Assembly (NCBI GenBank): GCA_028023455.1 | Contig: JAQFVV010000444.1 | Coordinates: forward strand, 186,001 to 250,000 | Length of the DNA: 64,000 bases | Source: Epiperipatus broadwayi | Lineage: Eukaryota > Onychophora > Udeonychophora > Euonychophora > Peripatidae | Reading direction: 5' to 3' | Part shown: one piece after another, positions 12,509-23,695 of the stretch | Numbering within the stretch: position 1 is the stretch's first letter | Layout: every line of letters starts with the position of its first letter | Program-made: the position numbers and the translations under genes | The notes under the pieces: generated by a model | The model's database searches: none | What the model was told of the DNA's origin: nothing | What the model saw: the letters and a program-made list of their open reading frames with translations, nothing else

Positions 12509-13560
12509 TTGGCTAAAATAGATAATTATATTGAGAGAATAAAATTGAACAGTAAACTATTGGAGGACATTAATAAAAATGAAAGAGATGACAATAACAA
12601 ATTTTGGAAATACATTAAAAGAAGGAATGTAGGGGAGAGAGAATTAGTATTACTAGATGATGAGGGAATAGAGTGTAGCTCTAAAAAAGAATTAGAGATA
12701 GTCTTAAATAAGTATGTAATGGATTTAAAGATATTAGATGTGAAATGACAGAGTGATAGCAAACATGAGAGCATATAGTAATGGAAATATACCATTTACA
12801 GAAAATGAACTGAATGAGGCAAGTAAAAAATTGAAAAGTAGAAAGGCAAAAGGTTTGGATAGATGGGCAGCAGAGATGGTAATGAATTTAGTGCAGAAGG
12901 CAAAATTAAAACTATTATCATGTTTTAATAAGATAGCACAGAAGAGAGATTTTCCAGGAAGTTGGAGTAATACTAGAGTGAGCTCTTATTTAAAGGGACG
13001 GGTAAAGATCATAGAAAGTTAAACAATTATAGACCAATAGTGGTAACATCAGTGTTATATAAAATTTTCTTATATATGGTGGCTGGAAGGATTGCAAAAT
13101 GGATGGAAGAAAATAATATAGTGGGAGAAATGCAAGGAGGTTTTTGATGAGATAGGTGTATAGGAGATAGTTTCTTTGTAGTTACATAACTTATGGATAT
13201 GAGTAAGAATATAGGTAGACAGTTATATATGGCGTTTATAGATATAGAAAAGGCATACGATAGAGTAAATAGAAATAGATTATGGGTAATTTTAGTAAAG
13301 TTGGGAATGGATAGAGCTTTAGTGGATATTATTAAGAAATTATATGAAAATAATTACTATATGTATCAATTAGGAAATATAGAATCAATTAATATTAAAA
13401 ATGGGGTGCGACTAATGCAAGGATGTTCTCTGCCACCTATTTTGTTTTTGTTGTATTTGAGAGAAATGGAGAGAGAGAGTAATAGAAAAACTAGAAAGAG
13501 GGGTATAGATACCATTAGTAGGTGTATATACATTGTTGGGTCTTTTATTTGTGGATGAGT
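12509..13560 (+). pseudogene. LINE reverse transcriptase, fingers and palm, broken
   Basis: 12753-13022 reads PFTENELNEASKKLKSRKAK followed by GLD, the N-terminal RT block, and then FPGSW. After a frameshift at about 13020 comes NYRPIVVTSVLYKIF, then MQGGF followed by two stops. 13193-13558 carries AFIDIEKAYDRVNRNRLW with the first catalytic Asp intact, and RLMQGCSLPPILFLLYL (usual RQGCPLSPLLF). The 12509-12748 frame is the linker after the endonuclease. At least four disruptions are visible. Confidence 0.85.
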
Positions 13561-13757
13561 TTTTTTTGTGTGCAGAAAGAAGGGAAGATGTGGAAGTTAT
13601 GCTGAGGACATGCACAAAAGTGGGTAAAGAGATAGAGATAAAATTTAGTGAAGAAAAATCAAAAGTAATGATGATTAATACTGAGGAAAGAGAAGACAAA
13701 GAATTTTTACTGGAGAATATAAAGTTAAGTGTGGAGAATAGATATAGCTATTTGTGA
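13533..13757 (+). pseudogene. LINE RT catalytic palm block with altered YADD box
   Basis: The frame reads LGLLFVDEFFLCAERREDVE and then VGKEIEIKFSEEKSKVM. This is the usual LLFADD...AE...L...C...G...FSEEKSKVM block of LINE reverse transcriptases, but the FADD catalytic pair is FVDE here, so the second metal-binding Asp is replaced by Glu. A stop follows at 13755. Confidence 0.75.
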
Positions 13758-14083
13758 ATCATCTTAAGTAATCAGAAAAATTGCTTGGATGAATGGGAGA
13801 AAAAATTGATAAATGAAGCAAAAAAAGAAGGGGATTGATAAATTAAAAGTGTTCTCATATAATAAATATGATGTAGCTAGAATTGTATGGAAGTGAGTAG
13901 CACCATCATGGTTAACATATGGTAATGATGCATTGTGTTAGTAAAGGGGTATTAGATTACTTAGAAAAAGTACAAAGATAAGTAGGAAGACATGCATTAG
14001 ATGCAGAAGTGTGGACCACAAAAGAGGCAATTCAAGGAGAAATGTGATGGTCAATATTTTATACGAGAGATGCAAAAAGCAAA

Positions 14084-14620
14084 GTGAAAATGTTTGGTAG
14101 ATTGCAGTTTATGGATAATAAAAAAATAACCAAAATAGTATTTAATTGGGCTATGAATAAAAAGCAGGTAACAAGATGGGTGCAAAAGGTAATGCAATAT
14201 GCAAAAGATTTAGATGAAGAATTCATGGCAGTATACTTATATAAAAGGTGGGATGATTGTGTTAGGAGAATTGTTGGGTGTTATAGTGTTAAGGAATGGG
14301 ATAGAAAAATAGATGCATTAATAAAGAGTAGGGAGTTGGAGAGATGGAGAGCTAGTATGGAGAGTAAAAAAGTTTAAATATTTATAGAAGTAAACAGAAT
14401 ATTGTGTGTGAGTTAATTTATGATAATAGCAAGGAAAGTAGTTTACTGTTTAAAACTCAAACAGGATCTTTAGCAACAATGGAATATACACATAAATGGA
14501 AAAATATCGGTGATTTAGTCTGGAAGTTGTGTAAGAAAGGCATAGAAAATATTAGGTATCTGATAATTGAATGTAAATGTCTAAAAGCAGAAAGGGTACA
14601 AATAATAAAGTTAAAATGAT
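14084..14620 (+). pseudogene. LINE C-terminal region with CCHC-like knuckle
   Basis: 14084-14377 reads GRLQFMDNKKITKIVFNWAM and later KEWDRKIDALIKSRELERW, typical of the post-RT region of CR1/L2-type elements. After a frameshift, 14404-14619 has CKKGIENIRYLIIEC; the copy at 15146 reads VCKLCKESMENIRHLIIE. Together they give an ancestral C-x2-C-x8-H-x4-C knuckle. Each copy has lost a different ligand. Confidence 0.65.
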
Positions 14621-14955
14621 AAAAAAAATCAATTCAGATGTCACATGATCTAATTTAATAAAATAATGAAGTTGTAGAAGAATAAATATGAACTAAGTGA
14701 TTATACAGAAAGTGGCTTACTGGATTATTATGCTGGGTTTGTAAAAAGGTAAGAGGTTTTTAGATATAAAGGCCATGGAGTTGCCAAAGATTATATTGTG
14801 CAAATGTTATGGAGATGGATAGAGAATAATATGGGAAAACTTGGGGTGGGAAATGGGCAGAGAAGTGAAAGTAGTTAACAGGTTTCTCTGGGCATGGTTG
14901 CTGAAAGATTCCTGACTCCATATAAGAAAAAATCACAGTGCATCACGTCACATGT

Positions 14956-15545
14956 AGTAGTAATCATAACTTCTTTATAATAGAAATGGTTAGTAATGGG
15001 ATGGAAAATAGTTTACAAAGTAGAACGGATAGTGAAAAATGAGGATGGAGAATGAATGCTAAAAAAATGTTAGAAGAGAAAAGTAGAAGAAATGATGGAA
15101 GAGTTTCTTGGGGTGACAAGGGAATATACACATAAATAGAGAAATGTGAATGATTTAGTCTGCAAGTTATGTAAAGAAAGTATGGAAAATATTAGGCATC
15201 TGATAATTGAATATAAGTGCTTACAAGAAGAAAGGATACAAATAATAAAGTTGTGGGAGAATAAATATAAAGAAAATGGTTATATTAGTAAGTGGGTTCT
15301 TAGTTTTTATACTGAGTTTGAAAAAAGGTAAGGGGGATCTACATACAAATACCATAGAGTGGACAAAGATGATGTTGTGGAAATGAGATGAAGAATGATA
15401 GAGAAAAATATGGGAAAAACTTAGGATGGAGAATGGAAAGGGAAGGTTAGGTGGCTAACATGTTTTTTGAGGCTAGTGGCTAAAAGATTCCTGACTTTAA
15501 TAAAGGAGAAACCATAGCATACCGCATCATATTGCATGTAAGGAG
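14956..15545 (+). mobile_element. Second, internally deleted copy of the same LINE
   Basis: It starts with the endonuclease-end segment (AATCATAACTTCTTTATAAT, matching 12150-12310) and jumps directly to the C-terminal knuckle (15146-15331) and 3' UTR, which match 14480-14955. The RT is missing. It abuts the first copy head-to-tail at its 3' end. Both copies share 'AAAGATTCCTGACT' about 60 bp before their ends. The origin could be unequal recombination or retrotransposition of a spliced or deleted RNA. Confidence 0.75.
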
Positions 15546-18470
15546 TTTATTGTTTCTGTGATTACATACATATAAGTGCTATTTGACCATTTTAACTTAA
15601 TAGTGATGGTCTCTGAAGCTATAAATTCATAGACTAATTCTGAAATTTAAAAAAAAATCATTTAATCTTCTTAATAGAGTTTTTGGGTGCCTCACTTTAG
15701 TTCCCGAATATCACATTATTCTGAAAAACTGACTATAAAGCTTATTTATTTATAAATAGCAGTTATCCCTGTCAAATGGTTTATATGACACTCTGCTTAT
15801 TTTCAATTTAAAATGCAACTGCTTATGATTTTTATCTTCTTCTAACTAAAATGAAGTTCAGCTATTGTCATAACTATTATTAATTGTCAGCCAACATCAT
15901 TTATATCATTGATGTCCAATAAAATGTTTTTTTAAAAAAAAAGAAAGTAAAATAATATTTTTAAAAAAGTGATAAAAAAAATATTTCCCTCTTTTTCAGA
16001 TTATTAAAAGATGGAAAATGAAACCAGCAAAGATTTCAGGATAAGACAAGAGATGATATAATCAGTGGATAACAAAATTTATATATATGGTGACTCAAAT
16101 TTGATAACTATCATATATAGATAACTCATTCTTTAAAAAAGTGTAAAAAAGATTTCTCCAACAGCATCCCCATGGTGGAATAATGATAATGAAGGCATTG
16201 CTTCCTGAATAGTGATATGATTTAAGCATTTCCCTGTCATGGTTTTACTCTCTAGCTAAGAGAATATATATCTTTTATGGGTACTTGTGTATTAGACCTG
16301 CTGTGAAATATCACATATGTATTCTTTCTGCCATATCTTTTTAACATGTGATCTCATAAAATAATATCTACATGGGATCTTCTGAAAAACTTGTCATCAT
16401 TTGATGATAAGTATTACCAAAATCACACTTTTCTTTATTTTGCTGTAATATCTTATATAAATACAATTTATCCAAATCCCATTGAACACTTTTTAGCAAA
16501 ACCCTTTTTTTTGTACATATATACTATAACGGTCTGGGATGATGTTAGAGTCCTACCATATCTGTGCTACAGAGTGCCACCAGGCTATTTGAACCTGAAA
16601 AGATTATATAGTATGCATATACATAAGTTAAGATTCAAATTTTACATGCATATATTTTTTTCCGACCATCAGCCCATGCCACTAGCTCATGGAGCAAAGA
16701 GATTTATAAAATATAAATTCTTATCAGAACATTTTTAATATTAAAAAATTAAAAGAAGCCACTGCCAGTAATAACACACACAAACATTTATTAAACATAT
16801 AGGTAATTTAGAATTATTATTTTAGTCTAACTTTTACTTTAGCATTTAATTTACATTTTTAATTTTTATTTTTGAAGTTCGCACAGATGAATTTAATATT
16901 TTATCAAAGTGTCAAGTATAAATAGACTACATAGATTGCATTTGAAAAGAAAATATTCTATCCCTTATTTAACCTTAGGCCAAAAGTTCGCAGTCAAACT
17001 AACGTCAATCCATCTGATATATCGATGTATTCAATGCAGCATGAATATGACAGCACAAAACAATAGTCAGGAATGCACATCTGAACAGCATGGTTATAGA
17101 GAAGTAATTATCTCTCATCCAGTACAGGAATGTTACATCTGTCTGGTGAGAAGAACAATAAAAAAAAACTCCATAAGAAGGGATTGTGGTCCTTTTTTTC
17201 GACTTACGGTCCCATTCCATAGGCAAAGGGGGTGATCCAAGGAGCAGGGAATACATCTGCTTCCAATGGTCAGTATGAAGTGGGCCTTATTTTTGCCCAA
17301 GTGTGGCATATCATAATGATCCTGCACATAGTGGACCTTCATACTACATTTACTAATTACACCAATATATCCAAACGATTAACCCAATTTAACTATGAAA
17401 TAAATAACCTAAGATTTACCCTCCCTTAATTGAACTAATATAACTTTACAAATCTATGCAGCCATTCATGCCTGACTTAAATTTAACATTTATTAAAGTT
17501 TATTTTAAAAGAAAAAAAATCATAATAAAAACTTAAAGGAACAGAAAAAATAATGGAAATGATTTACAAAAAATAATAATACATCCAATAAAATAATTAT
17601 TAATAACTGATTAAGTTTGGTCAGATAGGAATTTCTATTGCAATAATTTAAATACTGGGAAAGTTTTATACTTAGTTTTCATTAATTAACTAATTCTTAT
17701 AGTTTTAACATTCTTGAAAAGTTTCTTCTTTTTAGAATTAAAGTTCATTAGTTAGAGTTCTTACTGTTTTAAAAATCCATGCTTAACAGTTGCTTGCAAT
17801 TTGGAGCCAAGGTTAATTCCCCTGATGTCCTGTGGTCCTCAATATAAGAAAATAATTGGTCATTCCTCTTTCTTTTTCTTTTTTAAAAACTGAAGAAATT
17901 GAAGAGTGTGTCTTTTCAATTCCTTCTTCTTCAACTCTCCCCACACTAACACATTTCTATCTTTTTTTTCCTTTTTATTTCCAAACTTTTCTTTTTATTG
18001 TAAACTTTCGAATCCAGTGGACATTACGGCATGATGATGGTGATCTTTTCATTGAGGTCTGTTTCCTGAGGGATTTCTTTTATTGGCTATTAGTTTCTAT
18101 TGTTTTTTCTCTCCTATCTGACCTTTCTTATACCTTTTGCAATGCCCAAGGGGTAGCTTACTTTTAACTAATTAAAATAATCATTTCCATTTTACAATAG
18201 CATTAATTAATTTATTGTACATTCTTTTTATCTTTAAATCTTTCAAGTCTTTTTCTTAATATTTAGTTTTAAAACTTTTTTCTTTTTTTAATAAAGTTTT
18301 CTTTTAATAATTTTTCATCTGTGCGATTTTATATATCAAAGTTTAGATGATTTTTAACTTTCAATTTTTAATTCTTAAAAAAGTTTTTATTTGCGAACTT
18401 TTATTTTTCATGTCTAATTTTTAGAAAAAAATAATGTAACAGCGTATGTGCCCATTACAATACATACACC
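15546..18470. other. Intergenic DNA, no gene recognised
   Basis: No element is identified with confidence. Open frames of 60-115 codons at 16391, 16909 and 17856 show no domain, no start context and no homology that I recognise. A 13-bp block TCGCACAGATGAA near 16880 recurs inverted near 18313, which might mark the ends of a 1.4-kb element, but the surrounding similarity is too weak to call. Confidence 0.5.
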
Positions 18471-18480
18471 TACATTTTGT

Positions 18481-18543
18481 CTGTACTGCAGTCTTCTTCA
18501 GAGCCAGTTCACTTAACTGGCTCTGAAGAAGACTGCAGTACAG
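18481..18543. repeat. Perfect palindrome, 29-bp arms, 5-bp loop
   Basis: CTGTACTGCAGTCTTCTTCA... on the left is exactly reverse-complemented at 18515-18543, around a CACTT loop. With one mismatch the pairing continues about 5 bp further on each side. Each arm, read outward, gives CTGAAGA, a GACTG/CAGTC hairpin and AAAAC, so the palindrome looks like two retroelement ends meeting head to head. The right side continues into ATAGCTGTATGTA and an AATAAA. Confidence 0.95.
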
Positions 18544-18560
18544 TCAAAACATAGCTGTAT
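18515..18560 (+). ncRNA. Hammerhead-like module at the palindrome (relic)
   Basis: CTGAAGA is followed by a GACTG-CAGTA-CAGTC hairpin and AAAAC. The nucleotides before the box (TGGCT) can pair with AGCTG after it, as stem I of a hammerhead would. The G of CGAAA is A, again at a former CpG. The opposite arm carries the same module on the minus strand. No proper stem III is seen, so a functional ribozyme is unlikely. Confidence 0.35.
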
Positions 18561-19274
18561 GTATATATGTACAAATAAAGGGTTTTGCTTTTAAAAAGTG
18601 TTTGAAGTGGTTTGGATAAATTGATGATAAGTAACTTTATTTAGTACAAAATGGTGACCTATAACTTTATTTAGTGAAAATAAATAAATATATATTTATG
18701 TATTTGCAAAAATGATTGAGAACTAACCTTATTTCATACAAAATGGTGAACTATAACTTTATTTACTGGAAATAAATGAACACGTTTTTACATTTTTCTG
18801 TGTGTGAAAAATGATTTTGCAACAAGTAAGCTTTTAGCAATATATATTTATTTCATAAAAACAAAAAGCATAAGATTATTTCTTATAATCACTGGAGCCG
18901 ACTGAAGATTCCATGACCTGCAAAATGCAAAAAAAAAGTGTAGCTATGATTTACACAAACCAAATGTTTGTATTCCAACAGCTCTCAAGTGAATACTTTT
19001 ATAGGATTTTGCATTTTTCTTGGGATAAAATGGTATATGAAGAGACTTCTTACAAATAGTTATTTTAATCTGTGACCATTTTTTGAAAGTAACTACATCG
19101 TTCTTAGTAGTGGGAAATTTTTCAAATTTTAATCATTTTGTTGGATGAAACAGTTATTCAAAAAATTCACTCTATAGAAATTAAAGGTGGACAGTATATC
19201 ACGTGTATGCCTTACTTTCTCCAGAGGATCGATTAGTCATCTCAGCATTCTTTTATAACATCATAGCATACTTT

Positions 19275-19384
19275 TTTTTCCGTATGTCATAGCATCGGCT
19301 GGGACGCAAACCCACAACCGTCTGCAACAAACTACTTGCTTGCAAGGCGATTGCAATGACCTCTCAGCTAACAATGCTTGCCAT
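19275..19384 (-). mobile_element. tRNA-derived SINE copy 1, with 16-bp TSD
   Basis: Read on the minus strand it starts GCATTGTTAGCTGAGAGGTC (box A-like) and has GGTTGTGGGTTTGCGTCCC (box B region), ends CTATGACATACGG and carries an A-tail. CATCATAGCATACTTT occurs at 19259-19274 and again at 19385-19400, a clean 16-bp target-site duplication that defines both ends. Relatives: 41884-41992 and about 54575-54671. Confidence 0.88.
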
Positions 19385-19654
19385 CATCATAGCATACTTT
19401 AGATCATAAAATTAGCAACAAAACCAGTATTTCGAATAAACACTTTCTCCTGATCAGAATATTATTTAATATTCATATAAAAACGTAATTGTTTTCCTTT
19501 TTACCATGTTGCAAATGTGTATAATTAGGTCTTTAGTCATTTTGTTTGTACTAGCAGGTCTAATATGTAAATATCCCATTATGTTATGTGAGTTGGCTAT
19601 GAACCAATGACCTGAAAGCAGAACTTTAAGCCAGATTAGCTCTAGAGAAAAGTT

Positions 19655-19722
19655 TTTCCATCTCGGATTAGAACCCAGATCATATACAGGACAAATGGTT
19701 GTGCTAAACTACATTAGGAGAC
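19655..19722 (-). repeat. tRNA-like SINE head of a different family
   Basis: On the minus strand, TAGTTTAGCAC (box A-like) is followed by GGTTCTAATCC (box B-like) about 40 nt later. The cloverleaf is not complete. It is probably an old tRNA-derived SINE head or a tRNA pseudogene. Confidence 0.45.
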
Positions 19723-19729
19723 CTTTTGT

Positions 19730-21020
19730 GAACCAATATATTAAGTGTAAATATAATGGGCAGACGTGAGTTAACAATTTACCATAAAATAGTGCATTAT
19801 TTATAAGCTAAGTTTGTTAGACAATTGCTAAAGAAATCGAACTGTTCAGGAAATTCTATTGCATTAGTTTATGTGTGTATCTATATAAGTGTGTCTCGAA
19901 GCAACCTCTATATATTTTATATAAAAATGATTATGTGAAAAGATTAAATTATACAAAAGAAATTATAATAATGAAAATCTACTCAAGACTAGAAAAAAAA
20001 AATTGAAGTTTTTTTTTAAAAATTTAAAATATCATTTTGCGCTTTTAACATCGGTGGCCTAACTATTAACAGCTCCGTTAATTGTCAAAATAAATTCCCT
20101 TATACAGTTTTTTTAGCGTTACTTAATAACAGACATTTTGGTTCTATTTATTTTAAAAAACTGAAAAAATTAATTGCCACAAGGCACTTCTGTCCTTTAA
20201 TTCGAGTCGAAGTGTTTAACTATATCATTATTTGAAATTGAAAAGATTGCGTGACAGAATTATCACTTTAATAGTAATTGCATTTAGAAGCTTAATTCAG
20301 AACTTCTAAGCACGTGATTAATTCAAGTTTCTACAAAGACTGTTTACGATAAAATAGCTGCTCACTGTGAAAAAATAAAATAATAATAATTTTTGGCGTT
20401 ATTAAATGGGAGGATTCAAATCTATATTTTAAAAAAAGTTAAGTAAAAAATATGTGTATCAAATTTTTATTTTGCGCAATAAATATATATAAGTAACTGG
20501 TGTTTGAAAGTAGATTTGTTCATGTTCTTAAAATCAACAAATAAGCTTTCTAAAGTAATTATTTAACACACACACACACACATGTGTATATTAAGCTGGC
20601 TTCAGATCAGATTCTATGAATCTATCCAGAACATCTAACATCAAATCGACGTTCTAATGATTAAATAAATAGTATTTTGAGTACTCATAAAACTATATAG
20701 TATAGTTTATGATTGTTTTCTTGAATATGTAGTTTAAAATGACTATTTACTGCTAGTAAATCGTGATGAACAGTATTCATTATTCTTCTAGCAACTGCCA
20801 ATATCATCATCATCATAGTTAAACATTATTGGCTCATTAAAGAATAAAAGAATCTCTGCGTTTAATCTAATTTATAATTCTTCTTTTCTTGATATTACTC
20901 CAGCTTTTTTTTTTTTTATCTCATTCTCATCCATCCATCTCACAGATCGACTTTTTCTTGACCTTTTAAATCTTCTGAAATCCAATTTAAATTTTAAATT
21001 GTCCACAATATTTCAGTAGT
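19730..21020. other. AT-rich intergenic DNA with (AC)n tract
   Basis: No gene is recognised. A short (AC)n run lies at about 20567-20582. Similar TTTTTAGCGTTACTTAATAA and TTTTTGGCGTTATTAAAT blocks near 20110 and 20390 hint at an old repeat. Confidence 0.5.
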
Positions 21021-21147
21021 GTAATTTTCACTACACAACTCTCATGCAAGATAAAAACTGGTTTATTTCCATTTTTAATACCTTGTAACCAGAGAGGAGT
21101 GTCATCATAAATATATCACCATAGACATGCAAAAAAGATGTATAATC

Positions 21148-21189
21148 CCAAGATACACGTTTTGTGCTGAATAAGCACTCATAAGTTGG
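21148..21189 (-). ncRNA. Hammerhead-like ribozyme relic in pLTR copy R1
   Basis: Minus strand: CCAA (stem I), CTTATGA (core, one change from CTGATGA), GTGCT-TATTC-AGCAC (perfect stem II), AAAA (GAAA with G12 lost), a weak stem III, then C and TTGG (stem I partner). The order and pairings match a type I hammerhead. Replacement of G12 and of a core G should abolish cleavage. PLEs are known to carry hammerheads in their pLTRs, which supports the reading. Confidence 0.6.
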
Positions 21190-21391
21190 CCCAGGTCACA
21201 ATCTCTTATGCATATCTTTATCATTGTCCAGTGTATATATATAAAAGACATTTTGCGGGTTCATCCATGTTAAAAATTTTTAAATATTAATATTCCGAAA
21301 CGTGTCGACTTGGTCACACAAGTAATCTACTGGGTGATAAAAGATAGAAAGACGGTTGTAGAGGCGCTACAACCACTGATTTGAATAAACG

Positions 21392-21990
21392 TTAAAGTTT
21401 CACCAATAGCAAAAATGTTAAATTTAAGAATGTTTTTTTTAAAAAATCTTTCCAAATAGGAGGAAGTTTGCATGTATCATCTCGCTTATTGATACAATCT
21501 GGCCTTTTAAGTATCTCAATGGCTTCTCTAATTTTGCACTGGTAGAGATTATCACATCTGGATATGATCCTGGTACTAGAAAAATCAATTTTATGACCTG
21601 AATCTATAGTATGGAGCAAGAGTGCTGCTAATGATGAGTGTTGTTTAACTGCATTAGCATGCTCATCTCTCCTAACACAGATATGATAATTACTCATATC
21701 TATGTAAGAAGCTTTACAATTTTTATATGAGATTTGATAAACACCATGAGATTCAAGAGGGATTGAATCCTTCGGCTTGGTTATTATATTGCTGATCTTT
21801 TGATGAGTAAAAAAAGCTGTATCTATATTATAGCATTTCAATATACATCCAATACTGTCTGTAGTTCCTTTTACATATGGAACACAAATTCTAATCGTTG
21901 ATTTATCATCTTTTTGTTTCCTATTTTGTCCATTTTGGGCTTGAAATAAGAAACTGTTTTCTATCCACCTTTAATTAACATCTTAGTGGA
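21392..21990 (-). pseudogene. Penelope-like element GIY-YIG endonuclease domain
   Basis: The frame runs open from about 21990 down to a stop at 21392. The first Met is at 21841, but homologous sequence starts upstream (VPYVKGTTDSIGCILKCYNI), so this is the tail of a longer ORF. The linker is followed by HGVYQISYKNCKASYIDMSN, the GIY and YIG boxes (GVY, SYI), an Arg in ICVRRDEHANAV, GHKIDF, and the catalytic Glu in KIREAIEIL. PLE proteins combine RT with this endonuclease, which nicks target DNA. The GIY-YIG half looks intact. The RT half is absent, so it is a 5'-truncated relic. Confidence 0.85.
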
Positions 21991-22040
21991 GGGGTGTAAT
22001 CATAAACACATGACCAAAGATGTAAAGAAATATATGATCA

Positions 22041-22085
22041 CCAAGATGCACATTTTGTGCTGAACCATCACTCATCAGTCAAAGT
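22041..22085 (-). ncRNA. Hammerhead-like ribozyme relic in pLTR copy R2
   Basis: Minus strand: exact CTGATGA core, a stem II that begins GTG and ends CAC, AAAA in place of GAAA, ATG-TG-CAT as a short stem III, C at the cleavage position, then TTGG. Stem I pairing is weaker here than in R1, but core and stem III are better. R1 and R2 complement each other's losses, suggesting a functional ancestor. The inverted copy R3 (22158-22190) keeps CAGCACAAAATG but has lost the left half. Confidence 0.6.
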
Positions 22086-22311
22086 TGTAAAGACAGTAAG
22101 TTTGATACTTATTAATCAAACTGTAATAATTAGTTATCTATATATACTGGACAATGATAAAGATGAGTTCAGCACAAAATGTATCTTGGGGATCATACAT
22201 CTTTTTTATGTATCTTTGATCATATGTTTATGGTTATTCTGCTCCAAAAGATGGTAAGAGGAGATAGAAACCAGTCCCTCCTTTGCATGAGAATTGCGTA
22301 GTGAAAATTAC

Positions 22312-23695
22312 ATGACAAATTTATAATCCATTAAGTAGATAATCTCTATGCTAATAAATGACTAATAAAAGTTATTAAATTGTCCATATTTTGATATTTC
22401 TTCTAGTGAAATGTCCAATCAAACATTTTAATTTTACTAATCATAGCAAATACATTTAGGTTTTACTATATTTTGGTAATCTCGGTTTACTTTTCTATTA
22501 CGTGTCAGAATCCAGATCTTAAATAGGTTCTGGCAAACATCTTCAATTTTTTTTTCCAAGCATATATACTGTATATATTTTTTTCAACATTAAGTTATTT
22601 TTGCTGAAAACAAGCTACCTAATCTGAATAATACACATTTTACAATAAGATATTGAGAAAAAAAAAATACACAAAACAAATAAAATAAAAAACTAAGGGA
22701 AAAAAACAACAATAAAGGTAAGTGAACTCATTATAAATTTTAACATATAGTGAAATTTACAAGTGAGTTCATTTATCATCAGTATTCAAGTTTGACAAAA
22801 TAATACTGAAATACTATATAATGTGAAACTGTACCACCTTTAACGTTTACAAATTAAATAAATAAATGAATTACAACGCAGTACAGTGAATAGTTCAACC
22901 ATTGAGTTTGGTAAATTATAAGTGATAATGTATTAATTTATAAGATATTATACACAGAATGTATGAACAATTATAGGATTTTTTTATATAAATTTATTAA
23001 CTGCAATATTTTTAAATGTTCTAATAGTATGACTTTTTCGTTCTCTTTTTATAAAATTATTTAAAGAATATTTCAACTTAAGATATATAAAAAAGGGCTA
23101 TATTATTAACTCATTAGAATCAAATAAATAGATACAAAAATAAATAGTCTATTAAATACTGATGATTAGAAGGTTTATTTTATTTAATAGTTTTTGAAAT
23201 CAATATTCTCTTGATAAAACCTATTTTCAGTCTAATGTGTATATTGATGTCTATTTAATTATAACAATACCTGACAGATGTCACTATGATATTTCATAAC
23301 TGCATTTTTATATGTGCTTAATTTTTCAATGAAAACAATTCTTAAAAAATTGTTCTGTTATTACTGAACTCTAAATAGAATTTCCATGAACGATTTAACA
23401 AAAAAACAACACAATAATAAGCTTGTATATTATCTATTATTAAATAAATCTATAGAAATATATATCACAAAAATAAATAAACATGTAGGATGGTTGTTCT
23501 TGAGGTCAAATGATGTTTGAAGACTAAAATGATAAAGATGAATACAATCAATTTATCCTCTCAATTTGTAACATTTTCTTTGTTCCATCTGGTGTCAGTT
23601 TTTGAAAAAGTTCAAGTCTTTTTTTCCATATAAAATCTTTATACTAAAATACAATAAGTTGAACTTATATAATTTCATAAATGAGCAATACTGTA
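22312..23695. other. AT-rich intergenic DNA
   Basis: Apart from the 22325-22390 block shared with 35200-35260, nothing is recognisable. It contains many A/T homopolymers and no plausible reading frame. Confidence 0.5.

Larger units (their letters stand above)
10330..14955 (+). mobile_element. CR1-like LINE (non-LTR retrotransposon), degenerate
   Basis: A purine-rich plus-strand block carries, in order, a PHD-like finger, a coiled coil, an SGNH/esterase-like segment, an APE-type endonuclease, a reverse transcriptase and a C-terminal CCHC knuckle. An ORF1 with finger, coiled coil and esterase is known from CR1-group LINEs, which is why I place it there. Numerous stops and frameshifts break every domain, and the RT active site is altered, so it is inactive. 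The 5' limit is uncertain. The 3' end is set by comparison with the second copy that follows immediately. Confidence 0.85.
21021..22311 (-). mobile_element. Penelope-like element 3' part with pLTR-like repeats
   Basis: A GIY-YIG-encoding frame on the minus strand (21392-21990) is flanked by a repeat seen three times: 21021-21242 (R1), 21951-22085 (R2, same direction as R1) and 22139-22311 (R3, inverted). Direct flanking repeats are the pseudo-LTR arrangement typical of Penelope-like elements, and inverted extra copies are also known for them. The RT domain is missing. Sequence just beyond R3 (22325-22390, 'GACTAATAAAAGTTATTAA') recurs at 35200-35260. Confidence 0.8.

Noticed and set aside
16391-17429. 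Several overlapping frames, as a possible multi-exon gene
   Set aside because: No consistent splice sites, no domain, and the frames overlap on both strands.
17856-18167. 103-codon hydrophobic frame
   Set aside because: Phe/Leu/Ser-rich as expected from a T-rich strand; no domain or start context.
16875-18405. A 1.4-kb transposon bounded by TTCGCACAGATGAA / TTCATCTGTGCGA
   Set aside because: Only about 13 bp match, the neighbouring similarity is shifted, and there is no target duplication.
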